DNA from: Eopsaltria australis
Lineage: Eukaryota; Chordata; Aves; Passeriformes; Petroicidae
NCBI GenBank assembly: GCA_034509425.1
Contig: JAVTVJ010000369.1
Coordinates: forward strand, 465,501 to 529,500
Direction: 5' to 3'
Length of the DNA stretch: 64,000 nt
Each line of letters starts with the position of its first letter. Position 1 is the stretch's first letter. Position numbers and translations under genes: made by a program. The notes beneath the pieces were generated by a model. It ran no database searches. It had not been told where the DNA came from and saw only the letters and a list, made by a program, of their open reading frames with translations. Shown here piece after piece: positions 54,056 through 64,000 of this stretch.

Positions 54056-54495
54056 TGGTAGCGTCGCACGGGTTCCTCCCGATTGATCGCAGGCACTGTG
54101 AAGGCGAACTTGGGAGCATCTGCAGGATGGAGGGGGATACTAAAGAAACAGTCTTTAATGTCTATTATGGTGACGGGCCACCCCCTTGGCAACATTGCTG
54201 GTGATGGGAGTCCAGGCTGCAGGGGGCCCATCTCCTCCATCACTGCATTAATGGCACGAAGGTCGTGCAGTAGTCTGTAACTGTCAGATTTGGGCTTTTT
54301 TATTACAAATATCGGAGAGTTCCATGGGCTGTGGGATGGTGTAATGCGACCTAGTCTCAGCTGTTCGTCGACCAGTTCCTGGAGCGCGCTTAACTTATCA
54401 CCTCGTAGGGGCCACTGCTCAATCCGGATGGGTTTATCAGAGAGCCACTTAATGGGTGGAACTTGTGGCCCAGCGCGCTTTGAGGTGGCCCCCAC
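53887..54495 (-). pseudogene. pol: Provirus F RT N-terminal half
   Basis: The frame has '[10 protein letters not shown]', 'LLHDLRAIN', '[13 protein letters not shown]' and 'LVLPQGM'. After that the one-base loss near 54015 shifts it into nonsense ending at 53887. It is entered by the -1 site at 54504-54498. Confidence 0.85.
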
Positions 54496-55352
54496 TAAAA
54501 ATCCTGAGGCGGAGGGATCTCAATCCTCGCACCCCACTGGTCTAGCAGGTCTCTGCCCCACAGTGTAAAACTCGAGGAAACTATGAATGGCCTCACGGTC
54601 CCTACATGTCCATCGGGACCCTCGATAAGAATGTCCGATGTCGCCCTTTTAGCAGACACTGTTCCCCCGACTCCCTTTAGGGATTCGTTCAAGTCTTTGG
54701 TGCCCCAGTCAGATGGCCACTCTGTGTCAGCGATGATAGTAACATCAGTTCCCGTATCTATCATTCCTGCCCTGGTGACAGAACTCTGGCCATTGATAAG
54801 CTTACAGTCAGTGAATGGTTTGTCTGTACCAACTACCTGGGTCCACCATACAAACGGAGTTCGTGTGTCCCTAGGGATGTTCTCGGGTAAAATCAGTGCT
54901 TGGCCTAGCCAAGTCCCTTTAGGTAAAAACCAGGGTGTGGTATTTAACATGATGGTGACACCAATTGGTTTCTTAGGTTGATAAAGTTTCACCTCCGGGA
55001 TCACAAAAAGTCCTGGGTGACCTCTTATAGAATCTCCCACTATAAGTAATGTGCACGGGTGGTGTGGTGCATTTATCAGTTCCACAGCAACGTGGTGAGG
55101 TGTAGTGTCCGTGAGATGTAAAACGAACGAGCTCACCACATCCAGGCGATTGGAGTCACTCGGCGAGGGCTCTGCAGAGTGCCGCGTTGTCGAATGTGGA
55201 CGTGCTAGCTGTTGAAATCTCGTGAGTTCTCTGTAGGTTGGTGAAGTCAGTGTCGTGGACTCCCCAGGTGCAGCGCTTAGCTTATTTATTGCGGAGCGCG
55301 GCGCTGACCCGCGCTCCCCTTCCCGTTTCCCGAGGAGTGGCAACAGGAACAC
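54495..55352 (-). CDS. pro: Provirus F dUTPase-like domain and protease, open
   Basis: This 285-codon frame is open from the gag overlap to the normal pro stop. The dUTPase-like motifs are as in B, again without a recognisable uridine-binding motif. Retropepsin follows with '[12 protein letters not shown]' and '[11 protein letters not shown]'. It has no own start, as it is reached by -1 shifting from gag at 55331-55325. Of the B, D and F copies this is the only one with an uninterrupted pro. Confidence 0.8.
   Translation of the reverse strand: MFLLPLLGKREGERGSAPRSAINKLSAAPGESTTLTSPTYRELTRFQQLARPHSTTRHSAEPSPSDSNRLDVVSSFVLHLTDTTPHHVAVELINAPHHPCTLLIVGDSIRGHPGLFVIPEVKLYQPKKPIGVTIMLNTTPWFLPKGTWLGQALILPENIPRDTRTPFVWWTQVVGTDKPFTDCKLINGQSSVTRAGMIDTGTDVTIIADTEWPSDWGTKDLNESLKGVGGTVSAKRATSDILIEGPDGHVGTVRPFIVSSSFTLWGRDLLDQWGARIEIPPPQDF
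54498..54504 (-). promoter_or_regulatory. Probable pro-pol -1 frameshift heptamer, GGATTTT (provirus F)
   Basis: In the pro frame the codons GAT TTT TAG form G-GAT-TTT directly before the stop. The pol frame lies in -1 register. Confidence 0.65.
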
Positions 55353-57385
55353 GGCGTGGGTTGGGCTATCACGTTGTTTTGATGAGAGGCGGTACCTGCC
55401 GGTAACTCGGGATTCACAGAGTTAGTGCAGTTAAAATGTCCTTTGCGAGGGAGTCTACAGTCTTTGATAAAATGACCTAACTTCCCACAGTTATAACAAC
55501 GTTTTTCAGCTGGTGCTGCTGTGACACCATAGGAATGCATGGGTTTGGGTTTTACCTTCGCCAAGTCAGGGATGGTCTCTGACTTTGGCAACCTCACTTG
55601 GGAGCAGCGCTCAGTAATAAGCTCGATGGTGGGCGGAGGCTCCCAAGGCATCAGCTCTATGACCCTACGGCACTCCTCGTTGGAGTTCTCCCTAACAAGT
55701 TCCACTAGCATCTCTTTTTGCACGACCGGGTTGGTAACTGCACGCGCCACGGACTCCCGAAGTCTATTTACAAAGGTAACAAACCTCTCTTGGGGACCCT
55801 GCTTTATGGTGGTGTAACCCTGAGCAGGGTCACCTTCAGCGGCTAAACCAAACAGCACCGATCGCGCTGCCCGCTGTACGTCTTTAAGGACTTCAGCCGG
55901 AATGTTATTGGCTTGGTCCCCGGGTTCAGAAAACGCTCCCTCCCCACTAAGGTGTTCCATAGTGAGGGAGGCTTTGGCTGGGTCACCACGATAGGTGGCA
56001 AGTAACTTTTGCAGCTCCCTGTGCCACCTGCTTTCCCAAACCCAGAAATCCGGTTCGATTAAAAGGCTAGACATCAGGAGTTTTAAATCGTGTGGTACTA
56101 ACAACGATGTTTCAAACGTGGCGTTTATCAACCCCTTGAAATAGGGAGACGCGCGCCCAAACTCCTGACTCGCTTTGCAAATATCCCTAATTACCCATTG
56201 TTGTATGGGCTCCCATCGCACGGTGTTACGCTGCCGGTTGTACGTCACTGGTGCCGCAAAGGGCACGGCTACCGGCAACTGCGATGGGGAAGAGGCCCCG
56301 GTGGTATAGGCCTCGGAGGCCCGGGTGGGATAGGCCTCATCCCTTCCCGCTTCCGGTGTAGGACCGTGGGAACCGGAAGGTAGACCGTGGGAAACCGGAA
56401 GGGGTACAGCGTGGGTAAACAAGGGGGCGGGCACGCCAACGGGAGGGGCGGGGTTCCCGGCAGGGGCGGGTCTGGGCGGGATTGGAGGCGGGACTGGGGT
56501 GGGAGTTACAGGGTAAGGGGTGGGGCGACCGAGGGGGCGGGGAACTTCGTGGGCGGGAGGAAGGAGGGGCCCCGACGCAATGACATCATCGGCCGCAGGG
56601 GGTGTGACCGACGTGTAACTCGACGCGGGGGTGGGGGCTAGGGAGGAGGGGGCGGGGTAGAAGGGATTCACGTCACTCCGGTTCGCGCGCGCGCCAAATT
56701 CCAAACCGCTGCCACATTGCGGCAAAAGTCCCAATCCGCCATCTTGCAATGGCGCAGCAAAATTTCTCCCGACGCCATTTTGTGGCGTTCCCTTAAATTC
56801 AAAACTACTATAACTCGGAGGGGGAATCCGCGCAACGGGCGCAACTGGGGACGGCGAACTGGGGTAAATTGTGAGGAATGGGTCCACCCTGAGCTGGCCA
56901 GACTCAGGGCAGAAAGGGTTGGTGACTACCGTGCCTCGGTGGAGACTTCCACCGTCTCCGATTTCAACCCTCTTGCTTTCGCGAGACGGGCGTACCGGCG
57001 CATGGTCAGCCACCGGGATAGAGGGGGGCGGAATGAGGGGTTCAGGGACACGATCAGGGGTAGGGGAACTAACGTCAACCGCACTCGAACCCTCCCCAGA
57101 CTCATTAACTAAAACATTATAAATTAAAGTCTGCAACTCAAAAAATCGTTTAACTGAAAAATCTCCCCCCTCAAATCTATCGGTTAATTTTTCCCCGACG
57201 TCATCCCAAAACGAAAGCATAAAAACCGACTTAGGATGAACGAAAGGAATGTTCCCAAGTACCCATTTCAAAAACTTTTTAAGTAAATTTTTATCAAAAC
57301 TTTCCCCCGAATCAACCAAACGGTATTTTAAACTATAATACAAAAAACTTAGCTCCTTCTCCTTCTTGCTTTGATGGTTGCCCAT
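55286..57385 (-). CDS. gag: Provirus F gag, open
   Basis: The 699-codon frame starts at 'MGNHQSK', a myristoylation-type matrix start, and is uninterrupted. Matrix runs to about residue 120, followed by a long Pro-rich region (about 120-375). Capsid starts at 'PVTYNRQ' and includes the homology region 'KQGPQERFVTFVNRL'. One knuckle 'CYNCGKLGHFIKDC' is followed by a Ser/Pro tail. The gag end overlaps pro with GGGAAAC at 55331-55325. One-knuckle Gag with a separate pro frame is an unusual betaretrovirus-like mix, since two knuckles are typical. The provirus lacks its 3' half, so expression is doubtful. Confidence 0.87.
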   Translation of the reverse strand: MGNHQSKKEKELSFLYYSLKYRLVDSGESFDKNLLKKFLKWVLGNIPFVHPKSVFMLSFWDDVGEKLTDRFEGGDFSVKRFFELQTLIYNVLVNESGEGSSAVDVSSPTPDRVPEPLIPPPSIPVADHAPVRPSRESKRVEIGDGGSLHRGTVVTNPFCPESGQLRVDPFLTIYPSSPSPVAPVARIPPPSYSSFEFKGTPQNGVGRNFAAPLQDGGLGLLPQCGSGLEFGARANRSDVNPFYPAPSSLAPTPASSYTSVTPPAADDVIASGPLLPPAHEVPRPLGRPTPYPVTPTPVPPPIPPRPAPAGNPAPPVGVPAPLFTHAVPLPVSHGLPSGSHGPTPEAGRDEAYPTRASEAYTTGASSPSQLPVAVPFAAPVTYNRQRNTVRWEPIQQWVIRDICKASQEFGRASPYFKGLINATFETSLLVPHDLKLLMSSLLIEPDFWVWESRWHRELQKLLATYRGDPAKASLTMEHLSGEGAFSEPGDQANNIPAEVLKDVQRAARSVLFGLAAEGDPAQGYTTIKQGPQERFVTFVNRLRESVARAVTNPVVQKEMLVELVRENSNEECRRVIELMPWEPPPTIELITERCSQVRLPKSETIPDLAKVKPKPMHSYGVTAAPAEKRCYNCGKLGHFIKDCRLPRKGHFNCTNSVNPELPAGTASHQNNVIAQPTPCSCCHSSGNGKGSAGQRRAPQ
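55325..55331 (-). promoter_or_regulatory. Probable gag-pro -1 frameshift heptamer, GGGAAAC (provirus F)
   Basis: In gag codons TCG GGA AAC the heptamer G-GGA-AAC is in register, and the -1 frame opens into pro. Confidence 0.78.
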
Positions 57386-57756
57386 CCTATAACAAGAGAG
57401 GTTAATTCCCCACTCTCTAAAATAAAGTAGAAAACGTAGCGGTTAACTCACCCGGAGGGACACTCGACCTCCGCGGCGACCTGCAGGGGTTTTTTTTCAA
57501 CGTCCGAGGCTCCTGCTCCTCGCGACGACCGCCAAAGTAAATCCACAAACGAGAGATGTGAGGTGCCTTGATGAGCTCGGTTTCACCTCGATGCCTCAGT
57601 CCGTCGAGGTCGAGGGAGTCGCCGGCTTTTCTACGAGTCCGTACCTCCACAAGAGGGTTCAGGACACGTAGCAAGGAGCGCTCCAACAGGGTCTTCTCAG
57701 TGTAAGGAGAGTCCTCTTCTGAAGCTACTTGCGTAGCAGCAGCATTTGGCGCCACT

Positions 57757-58365
57757 TATTAAAAATAATAAGTGTTCCTCGTGGCTTCGCGGCCTCGTGG
57801 TCACCTGCTGGATGGTTGCCTCAGCCACCCGGGCGCCACCAGGGCTAAGGTTTCCCTGCCCACAGCAACGCTAATTCCAAGTGCTGAGGTGTCGGTGTTC
57901 GCAAGCGTGGGTTCTTGCTACCAGTAGCTGCGAAATCAAGGCAATAAGGAGCGGCGACTGTGCTGGGCAACAGGAACGTTTATTGATCCTCGTCCCAAGC
58001 ACAATGGCGCCGGACAAGGCTGTGCAGGGACGGATAAACAACTCAGGCAACCAATCACGGCAGAGCAAGGGGGAGGAGTTGGGGCGGGGAGAGGACTCAC
58101 AAACCAACCGGGAGTAAGGGAGGGAGGGAGAAAGGTTCAGGGACCAATCCGAGATGCACCTGCACAGAGCTTTCCAGAAACAGGGGAGGATACAGAACTT
58201 GACAGACAACACAACTAACAAATTATCAAACAGAGGCGTAACCTAAACTAAATGGACTAAACCAAGGTCGGGATGGCTCCCGGGGGATTCTTTCCACGAG
58301 ATGGTTTCACCCACCACCCTTCCTTCCGGGAGCCCAGGGCCGACGTTGCCATGACAACTGCAACA
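57757..58365 (-). repeat. Provirus F 5' LTR
   Basis: This 609-bp LTR is close to the B LTRs with the same ends. The adjacent primer site (57754 downwards) begins TGGCGCC and then decays. The right flank reads ACTTCC, but the left counterpart is missing. Confidence 0.88.
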
Positions 58366-58701
58366 ACTTCCCTTTCAAAATTTCTATGATTCATTCTTGT
58401 TTTACACACTGAACACCCTTCTCATGGAAAAGTTGTTTGTGCTTGCCACACCTCTTTCTCACAGCCTCCACATTTTATCTTTACCCATTGACAATATTTC
58501 TTACCACAGTTATCACTACACCTTGATTGTTTTTTATCATCAGCTAAATACAATTTTTGAAGTTCACGATATATGGTAGCGAGGAGGTCTTCACTATCTA
58601 CAGTATGTAAGATGGGAACTTCTAGCAGGTCCTCTGCAGCGAGCTTAGGTGTTCAATACAGTTGTCCCACTTTTGTTGTTCTCATTCAACTGGATCAGCA
58701 C
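58366..58701. other. Unassigned sequence between F and H
   Basis: No gene is recognised. By position it may be what remains of H downstream of pol on the minus strand. Confidence 0.4.
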
Positions 58702-59331
58702 TCAGTTTGTCTGATTCTGCTGGGCTGAGGAGCGAATCCAGGAGCGAGTCCATTTGCTAGGCACCCATAACGGACCTGTGGGAGTATCAACACACATGTA
58801 ACCACGACCATGAAACAATACTTTTCCTGGACCTTCCCAAATCCCAGTTTTTGGATCTCTATAGTGAACTTGAAGTTCTAGAGTTGACATTGCTCTATTT
58901 ATATACCTGTTATGAACTATGCTTGGGGGATCTTTATTGTCACCAAACACACATAAGTGATTTAATACAAACAGTGTTTTATCTAATTTTTCTTTTGGAT
59001 CTTGTATCTCAGGGAATTTCCCAGGATATTTTTTTAGGGTACGGTTGACACGTTCTACTACTGCTCGTCCTGTCAGGACAGGACCTCTAATGTGTTTTAC
59101 ACCCCAAAGCAGCATAAATTTTCTTGTGCTTTCACTAGCATAAGCTGGCCCATTGTCTATTTTAATCTGTTCAGGGACCCCCATAATAGCAAAGCATTGT
59201 GTTAAATGTCTTTTAACATGCAAACTTTTTTCCCCTGTTTGTGCTGTGGCCCATACATATTTTGAGTAACTATCTATGGTAACATGCACATATTTCAATC
59301 TCCCAAACTCTGATACATGAGTAACATCCAT
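58702..59331 (-). pseudogene. pol: H integrase catalytic core and C-terminus
   Basis: The frame has 'MDVTHV' (first Asp), 'KIDNGPAYAS' (second Asp), 'GRAVVERVNR' (Glu), and a C-terminal 'GPLWVPSKWTRSW' typical of class II integrases. A TAA lies at its upstream edge, just before the Met codon (59334-59332), where Trp is usual (the preceding residues are 'LELW'), so it is split from the zinc domain by a stop. Confidence 0.82.
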
Positions 59332-60414
59332 TTACCACAATTCTAAAGCTTTTAAACCTTTAGGGTTAACCCCTATGCCTAACCCAGGACCATGATGGCT
59401 ACATTGAGGACAGGTTTGCACTATGCCTTGTGCTTCAGATAATGAAAATGAAAATTGACGTTGCAGTCCTTTTGCATTAAGATGAAACTGATCATGGGCT
59501 ATGCGAGCAGCTTCAAACTGCTTCAATGGAGCTTTGGATTGTACTAAACTAAAAAGCTGATCAGCTAAATGGTTGCCTAAGCCAAGTCCTTCTTTAAATT
59601 TATGGCTTCTGACATGCATAACACAATAGGCAGCTGTACGAAGACGCGTAGCTTGTTGTAACTGCTGAAAGAGTTGAAGGAGACGCTCATTGTGTGTTTC
59701 TCTAATTGTTGCATCTTCAATTCTCTGTGCTACTCCTGCCACATACAGTGAATCTGTAACTATGTTTATTTCTTGTTGAGACCACTGAATCATAGCCCAA
59801 CACACTGCAGCTAACTCAAGAGTTTGCAGGCTGTTTCTTGATTCTGCTTCTAAAATATGTTGATGCCATTGACCCTTTGTATTCCATACAATTGCTGCTC
59901 TTCGGGACGTTTTTCCCACATCAGTACATACTGTTAATCCATCTTTCAATGGTTTTGGGGAGTGTTTAGGCAGACACACCCAATTGTAATTTTTCAACAT
60001 TTGTAAATGCTTTCCTTTTGGGAATTCTGTGGAAACTTGACCTTCATAGCCAAGCAGTGCCATCTGTAGGGGAAAGGAGTGACGTAAAGACCACTCCAAA
60101 TCGGCCTTGCTGAGAGGCACATGAATTGTGTCAGGTTCCTGTCCAACAATTGCCATAGTATGATCTCTGCCTTTCTTGATGACTTCTCCAATTTGTTCCA
60201 TTCGAGTTGTTAAGCTGCGTTTTGGCTGCATGGAGGTAAACACCCATTCAAGCAGGAAAAGCTGACACTCTCCCCCTTTTTTCTTTTGCCATTGTGCAAT
60301 AATGGCACAAACAGATAAATCCTGGGTAAGCAGTCTGAGGGGAAGATAATGTAGACGTCGAGATATGTTGGATAGGTTTTGCAGACACAGGTGTTGCTCA
60401 GCAGTCAGAAACAC
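59332..60414 (-). pseudogene. pol: H RT connection, RNase H and integrase zinc domain
   Basis: The frame contains the connection region ('YNWVCLPKHSPKPL'), an RNase H with 'VCTDVGKTS', 'LELAAVCWAM', 'IVTDSLYVAGV' and 'GNHLADQL', and a zinc-binding 'HDQFHL' with 'CPQCSHH'. The first RNase H Asp is followed by V-G rather than G-S. A stop separates it from the RT piece near 60447. Confidence 0.8.
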
Positions 60415-60447
60415 TGGTGTAGCTGGATGTGTGCCTTTTAAAAGTGG

Positions 60448-60800
60448 TCACAGAGGCTCCAAATCATCGTTGGTTATACCAACTACTGTACGAACCCATT
60501 GTAAATCCCCCATTAAGGTCTGCACGTCATTCAGGGTATGAAGCTCTGTAGATAATGTAACTTTCAATGGTCTGATGATGCTGTCAGTAATTTGCCATCC
60601 TAAGTACTTCCATGGTGCTGTCCATTGAACTTTCTCTGGAGCAATTTGTAATCCAACAGCATTTAGGGTGCATACCAATGTTTGTAATTGATCATCTGTA
60701 AAAGGATCACGTTGAGCAAGCAAAATATCATCCATGTAGTGGTAAATGATGGTATGTGGCTGCAGTAGAATGGGTACTAGCAGATTGACAAAGATCACAC
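60448..60800 (-). pseudogene. pol: H RT active-site region
   Basis: The frame has 'PHTIIYHYMDDILLA', then 'WKYLGWQITD' and 'LMGDLQWVR', the palm-to-thumb part of a class II RT. Everything upstream (fingers, protease) has been deleted. The join with gag lies near 60800. Confidence 0.8.
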
Positions 60801-62468
60801 CACACAGTTGCAGTGCATATGTCCTTTTTTCCACAATGAAAGCAAGCTCCATTAGGATGTTGCCATCCTCCTTTGGTGAGAGGTCGCAAAGCAGCAGCAA
60901 GGGCTTTTGTCATAGCCTGATTCTGTTCTTTAAGTGCATGAGTTACAAATGCAGTTTGTTGTTGAAAATTTGTTTGAGCCATTTTCTCAACCATTTCTCC
61001 AATTGTTGCTGAGCGTGGAAGTGTTGTTAATATCATTTTGGCTTTCTGGTTTGCATTTTCATAAGCAAGTGTTTTTAACATATGTTCTTTCAGGTCATCA
61101 GTAAGATCAGGAGCTACGTCTAGAGAACGAACCAATCGATTAATAAAAGAATCATAGGATTCTTGGAGACCTTGCTTTATTGACATATAACTGGGAGATT
61201 TTTTTCTCTGATGGTACCTTATATAAGGCTTGTTTAGCTGCTTCAGCAGAAGCATTATGAAATTCAATTGGGAGTGTTAATTGTGTTGCAGTAGAGGCAA
61301 ACTCACCTCTACCCATGAGTAAATCTAGTCTTATGACATTGAAAGGATCTCCCTGAGCTCGGGGGGTGTTTGCTATTATTTTACAGTTCTCTTCCCAAGC
61401 TCTTTCCCATAACAAATATTGGGTAGGTGTTAACAGCAATTTAGCAATGGACTGACAGTCCTCTGCCATTAATATATTAGAAGCAAACAAGTAATTAATC
61501 ATTTGCCTTGGAGGCTCAGCATGTAATCCATACTGTGTCACTGTAGCACGTATTTGTTGCATCAATTTCCACTCAAATGGTTGATAAACACCTCCAGGAT
61601 GTCCATCAGGTCTTTGTACATGTTGTACTGGAAAAGCTCTAGCTGAGCAGACAGCTGCTGCCTCCCATTCTCCTTCCAGGATAGCGTCCCGTATTACTCC
61701 GGACCAACGACTTTGTGGCTGAGTTGGTTGTATTTCCATTCTGCCTCCGGTGGTTATTTGTACATTCCCAATCTCATGTGGTTTTAAAGAAACCATACGA
61801 TGTACCAGATCATCAATTGCAGGAGCAGTAGGAGCAGTTGGACCCTGGGGTTCACAAGATTTTGTAATCCGTTTTTTGGGTATTGTATCCATTGGAAACT
61901 GGGTTTTGTAAGATTTTGTAATTTCATTATTAGGTACTGTAATCCTTTCGCAGTCATTGGTGTCCATGTCAGAATCAATAGCAACGGGTTGTCAGTGTGA
62001 CAAAGCCTTGCTTTCTATTATGTCAGTTTTGGAAGCAGAGGGTGTTGTGTCACCTTGTGGTTTTCAGGAGATGTTGGGCTCAACTACGGTCCCAGACTTT
62101 TCAGCCTGAGCAAGTATCTCAGTGGCATTTTTTAAGATCGGTACTGTAATCCCTTTAGCAGGTACAGAGTCTCTAAACAAAAAGGTAGTGGGACCAGTGG
62201 CAGCAGTGTTGTCTGTTTTGTCCCCTACCAAAGTTTGTTGTGCTGCCAGTGCAACACATTGCTCAGCTTGATACTGATCGATAGAATGTAAAATCTCCTT
62301 CCAAACAGGACTAAGTTCCTTAGCAGTCTTATTCCCCTCGATTATAGCATCACATAGGGCATCACCAACTCTTCTCCATTCTGATCTATCAAAGAGGTCA
62401 GTGGACTCTTTCATAAAGTGTCTGTCCCTTGCCCACTTTTCTAACTCATGGAGCTTTTTAGTGCTCAC
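60800..62468 (-). pseudogene. gag: H gag: matrix piece, capsid and broken zinc knuckle
   Basis: Three frames alternate. 62064-62468 is a matrix-like piece with 'LHELEKWARDRHF' and 'RSEWRRVGDAL'. 61152-61967 covers the pre-capsid and capsid N-terminus with 'LLTPTQYLLWERAWEENC'. 60800-61267 holds the homology region 'KQGLQESYDSFINRL' and the first part of a knuckle 'CFHCGKKD'. The knuckle is truncated by the deletion that joins it to RT. No start codon is visible where matrix should begin. Confidence 0.78.
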
Positions 62469-64000
62469 ACTGGCTTTTCGCTTAGCTTTGAAGTAAAGAG
62501 GAAGTGAAAGTGTGAAGGAAAAAGAATATCTGACTTTAAGATCTCAAAAATGTAGAAAATAACCAGCTCTGTACATGAGCTAAGTAATATTTAAAAAGAA
62601 GAACAGTCTTCTGTAGTGTCTATATGTTTTGTTTTCTGCAATAGAATATTTGGCTTTTCACATTTACATCCCATTTCTTTTGGGCTAAAGAGGAAGCTGG
62701 TTTGGCAAGAATCCAGAAAAATGGAGTTTCTCAATCTGTGTGTGATTTTCCCTCTGCACAGCTGTTTTTACTTGGAATATTTCTTGTCCAAATAGGAAAT
62801 TTTACTTTGCTAGAGGAAAGAATTTGTGTAAGGTTTTTCTTCAGGTACTTGCAATGGATATGAGTTGGAGGGAAATAACCATTTTTATGTAACCATTGAC
62901 TTGCTTTATTGTTGGAGGAGGTAAGTCTGGAGACACAGCTTGCACTCTGAATAAATTTTCATCTGCTACTAAGAGGGATAATTATGATTAGGGAAGCGAG
63001 GAGGATGTGGCTTTAGGGGGTAGTCTTGGGAAGCCAAGGGCAGATTTGAGAGCAGTTACTCCTGGTCTTCATGTTTCATGCTGAGTTCTGAGCTCAGCAA
63101 GATCATTAATTTCTGCTTTTCAAACACAACTGACTGCTGAGTGAGTGGAGCCACAAGGTCTACCAGCAACATCCAACTTTCATTGATCTCTGTTGAGCTA
63201 GGAGGGGAGCAAAGTGATGAGGTTATCAATTTACTGGACTGAGTATAAAGTAGTCATGAGCAAGTTTTACTCTTCAATCTGAAGACTTTTTAAAACTGCT
63301 TAAAAATGAAATTTGGAGTAAAGTTTTCAAAAAGCCTATTCACAGCTAGCTTGTTCACCTCCTTTGCTACCAGTACAGTGCATTAGCTTCAGCAAGTATC
63401 CTACCTATTGGCTTACTTTTTATGCCGTTACCACACTTCTGCCTCAGCTTTTTATGAACAAACAAAACAGGATCTCTTCCCCTTCCCATCCCATTTGGTC
63501 ACCCAAACCATATGTACCTGTGCCAGCTGAACTTTTACCTTCCTAGAATGAGAGAGGTTTGAGTCATAAATACAGACAACTTCAGATGCATTTCATAAAA
63601 GTATTGTGCGAGAATATACTTTTCTCCTTTTGGACATAGTTCTCCTATATTAATTTTTAGGAGTTAGCTTTTTTTGAAAATTTTAGCAGCCACTTCCTTT
63701 CATTTGCTGATCATAGTGAAAAGCAAATTCTGACACTGTTCTATTAGTAATGTTGGAGAATTCATGTACTGGGTTAATATTTCAGCCTTTCTTACAATAA
63801 ACAGTACAGAATTGTACCACATTCATGAGAATAATTAAAGTATAATGTAATTAATTTAAATTTGTATCCAAACCCTGAAACTTCCCTGTAAATGACAGCT
63901 CCTAGTGGTTTATCAGCTATGTGGTGAAAAAACTTGAACCAGTTGTGTCCCAGATGCCAGTAAAATACAGTATGCAGAAACTATCTCCTATTCCAGCTGT
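62469..64000. other. AT-rich sequence with no recognisable feature
   Basis: No long coding frame, LTR, primer site or RNA gene is evident. It is probably host DNA outside the ERV cluster. Confidence 0.5.

Larger units (their letters stand above)
52347..58365 (-). mobile_element. Provirus F, B-family provirus, 3' part missing
   Basis: It has a 5' LTR at the right (57757-58365), then gag, pro and pol with strong similarity to B, ending within integrase at the right edge of E. Env and the 3' LTR, which should lie left of E, are not found there. Lesions include a frameshift in RT near 54015 and a TGA at 53050-53048. Confidence 0.9.
58702..62468 (-). mobile_element. Relic H, deleted betaretrovirus-like gag-pol
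   Basis: Minus-strand gag (60800-62468) is joined directly to RT (60448-60800) by an internal deletion, and pol continues to the integrase C-terminus at 58702. No LTR was found on either side. The protein sequence is class II but distinct from B, D and F. Confidence 0.8.

Noticed and set aside
1..64000. CRISPR arrays, bacterial operons, rRNA or functional tRNA genes
   Set aside because: None are present. The repeats found are LTRs, a large tandem block and short gag or U3 repeats.

Overview
This is vertebrate, probably avian, genomic DNA built almost entirely from endogenous retroviruses (ERVs) inserted into one another. No host gene is recognisable. The bird assignment is inferred from an alpharetrovirus-like env in provirus B and from LTR types I associate with birds. 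The dense nesting would suit a W chromosome or other heterochromatin, but the sequence does not prove that.

Layout, letters mine. (1) 1-36076: provirus D (minus strand, betaretrovirus-like) has its 5' LTR at the right (35453-36076) and its pol running off the left edge. Provirus A (plus strand, class III/ERV-L- or ERV-S-like gag-pol plus an env) sits inside D gag. A's 5' LTR received a D-related solo LTR (4264-4906). A 4838-bp block (D pol-pro-gag end, A 5' LTR, A gag) is then present as a direct tandem triplication: a deleted copy (about 855-2298), a full copy (2299-7136), and a third copy (7137-20634) that carries provirus B (9819-18472, minus strand). A's integrase is split by provirus C (23102-29600, plus strand, gammaretrovirus-like, no env). 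(2) 36077-41500: no genes, but one solo LTR (37941-38537) with a perfect 5-bp target duplication. (3) 41500-43881: a truncated element G (LTR end, Lys-type primer site, one long unfamiliar gag-like reading frame). (4) 43882-52346: provirus E, a nearly complete plus-strand gammaretrovirus-like element with a 1600-residue gag-pro-pol frame and an intact small env. (5) 52347-58365: provirus F, the 5' part of a B-family element cut by E. (6) 58702-62468: H, a deleted betaretrovirus-like gag-pol relic. (7) 62469-64000: AT-rich sequence without recognisable features.

Relative ages can be read from nesting and from LTR pairs. D is older than A, and A is older than C and the solo LTR. The LTR pairs of C and E each differ at about 6 positions in roughly 460. 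The B pair differs by two substitutions and one indel in about 609, so B is the youngest. Copies 2 and 3 of the triplication differ at only five positions that I noticed in 4838 bp.

How the genes work together: each provirus encodes Gag (particle core), protease (often with a dUTPase-like domain), reverse transcriptase/RNase H/integrase (copying and integration) and, in A, B and E, Env. B and F keep betaretroviral gag/pro/pol reading-frame steps with recognisable slippery heptamers. C and E instead have no stop between gag and pro. All except parts of E and the env of B are visibly inactivated.
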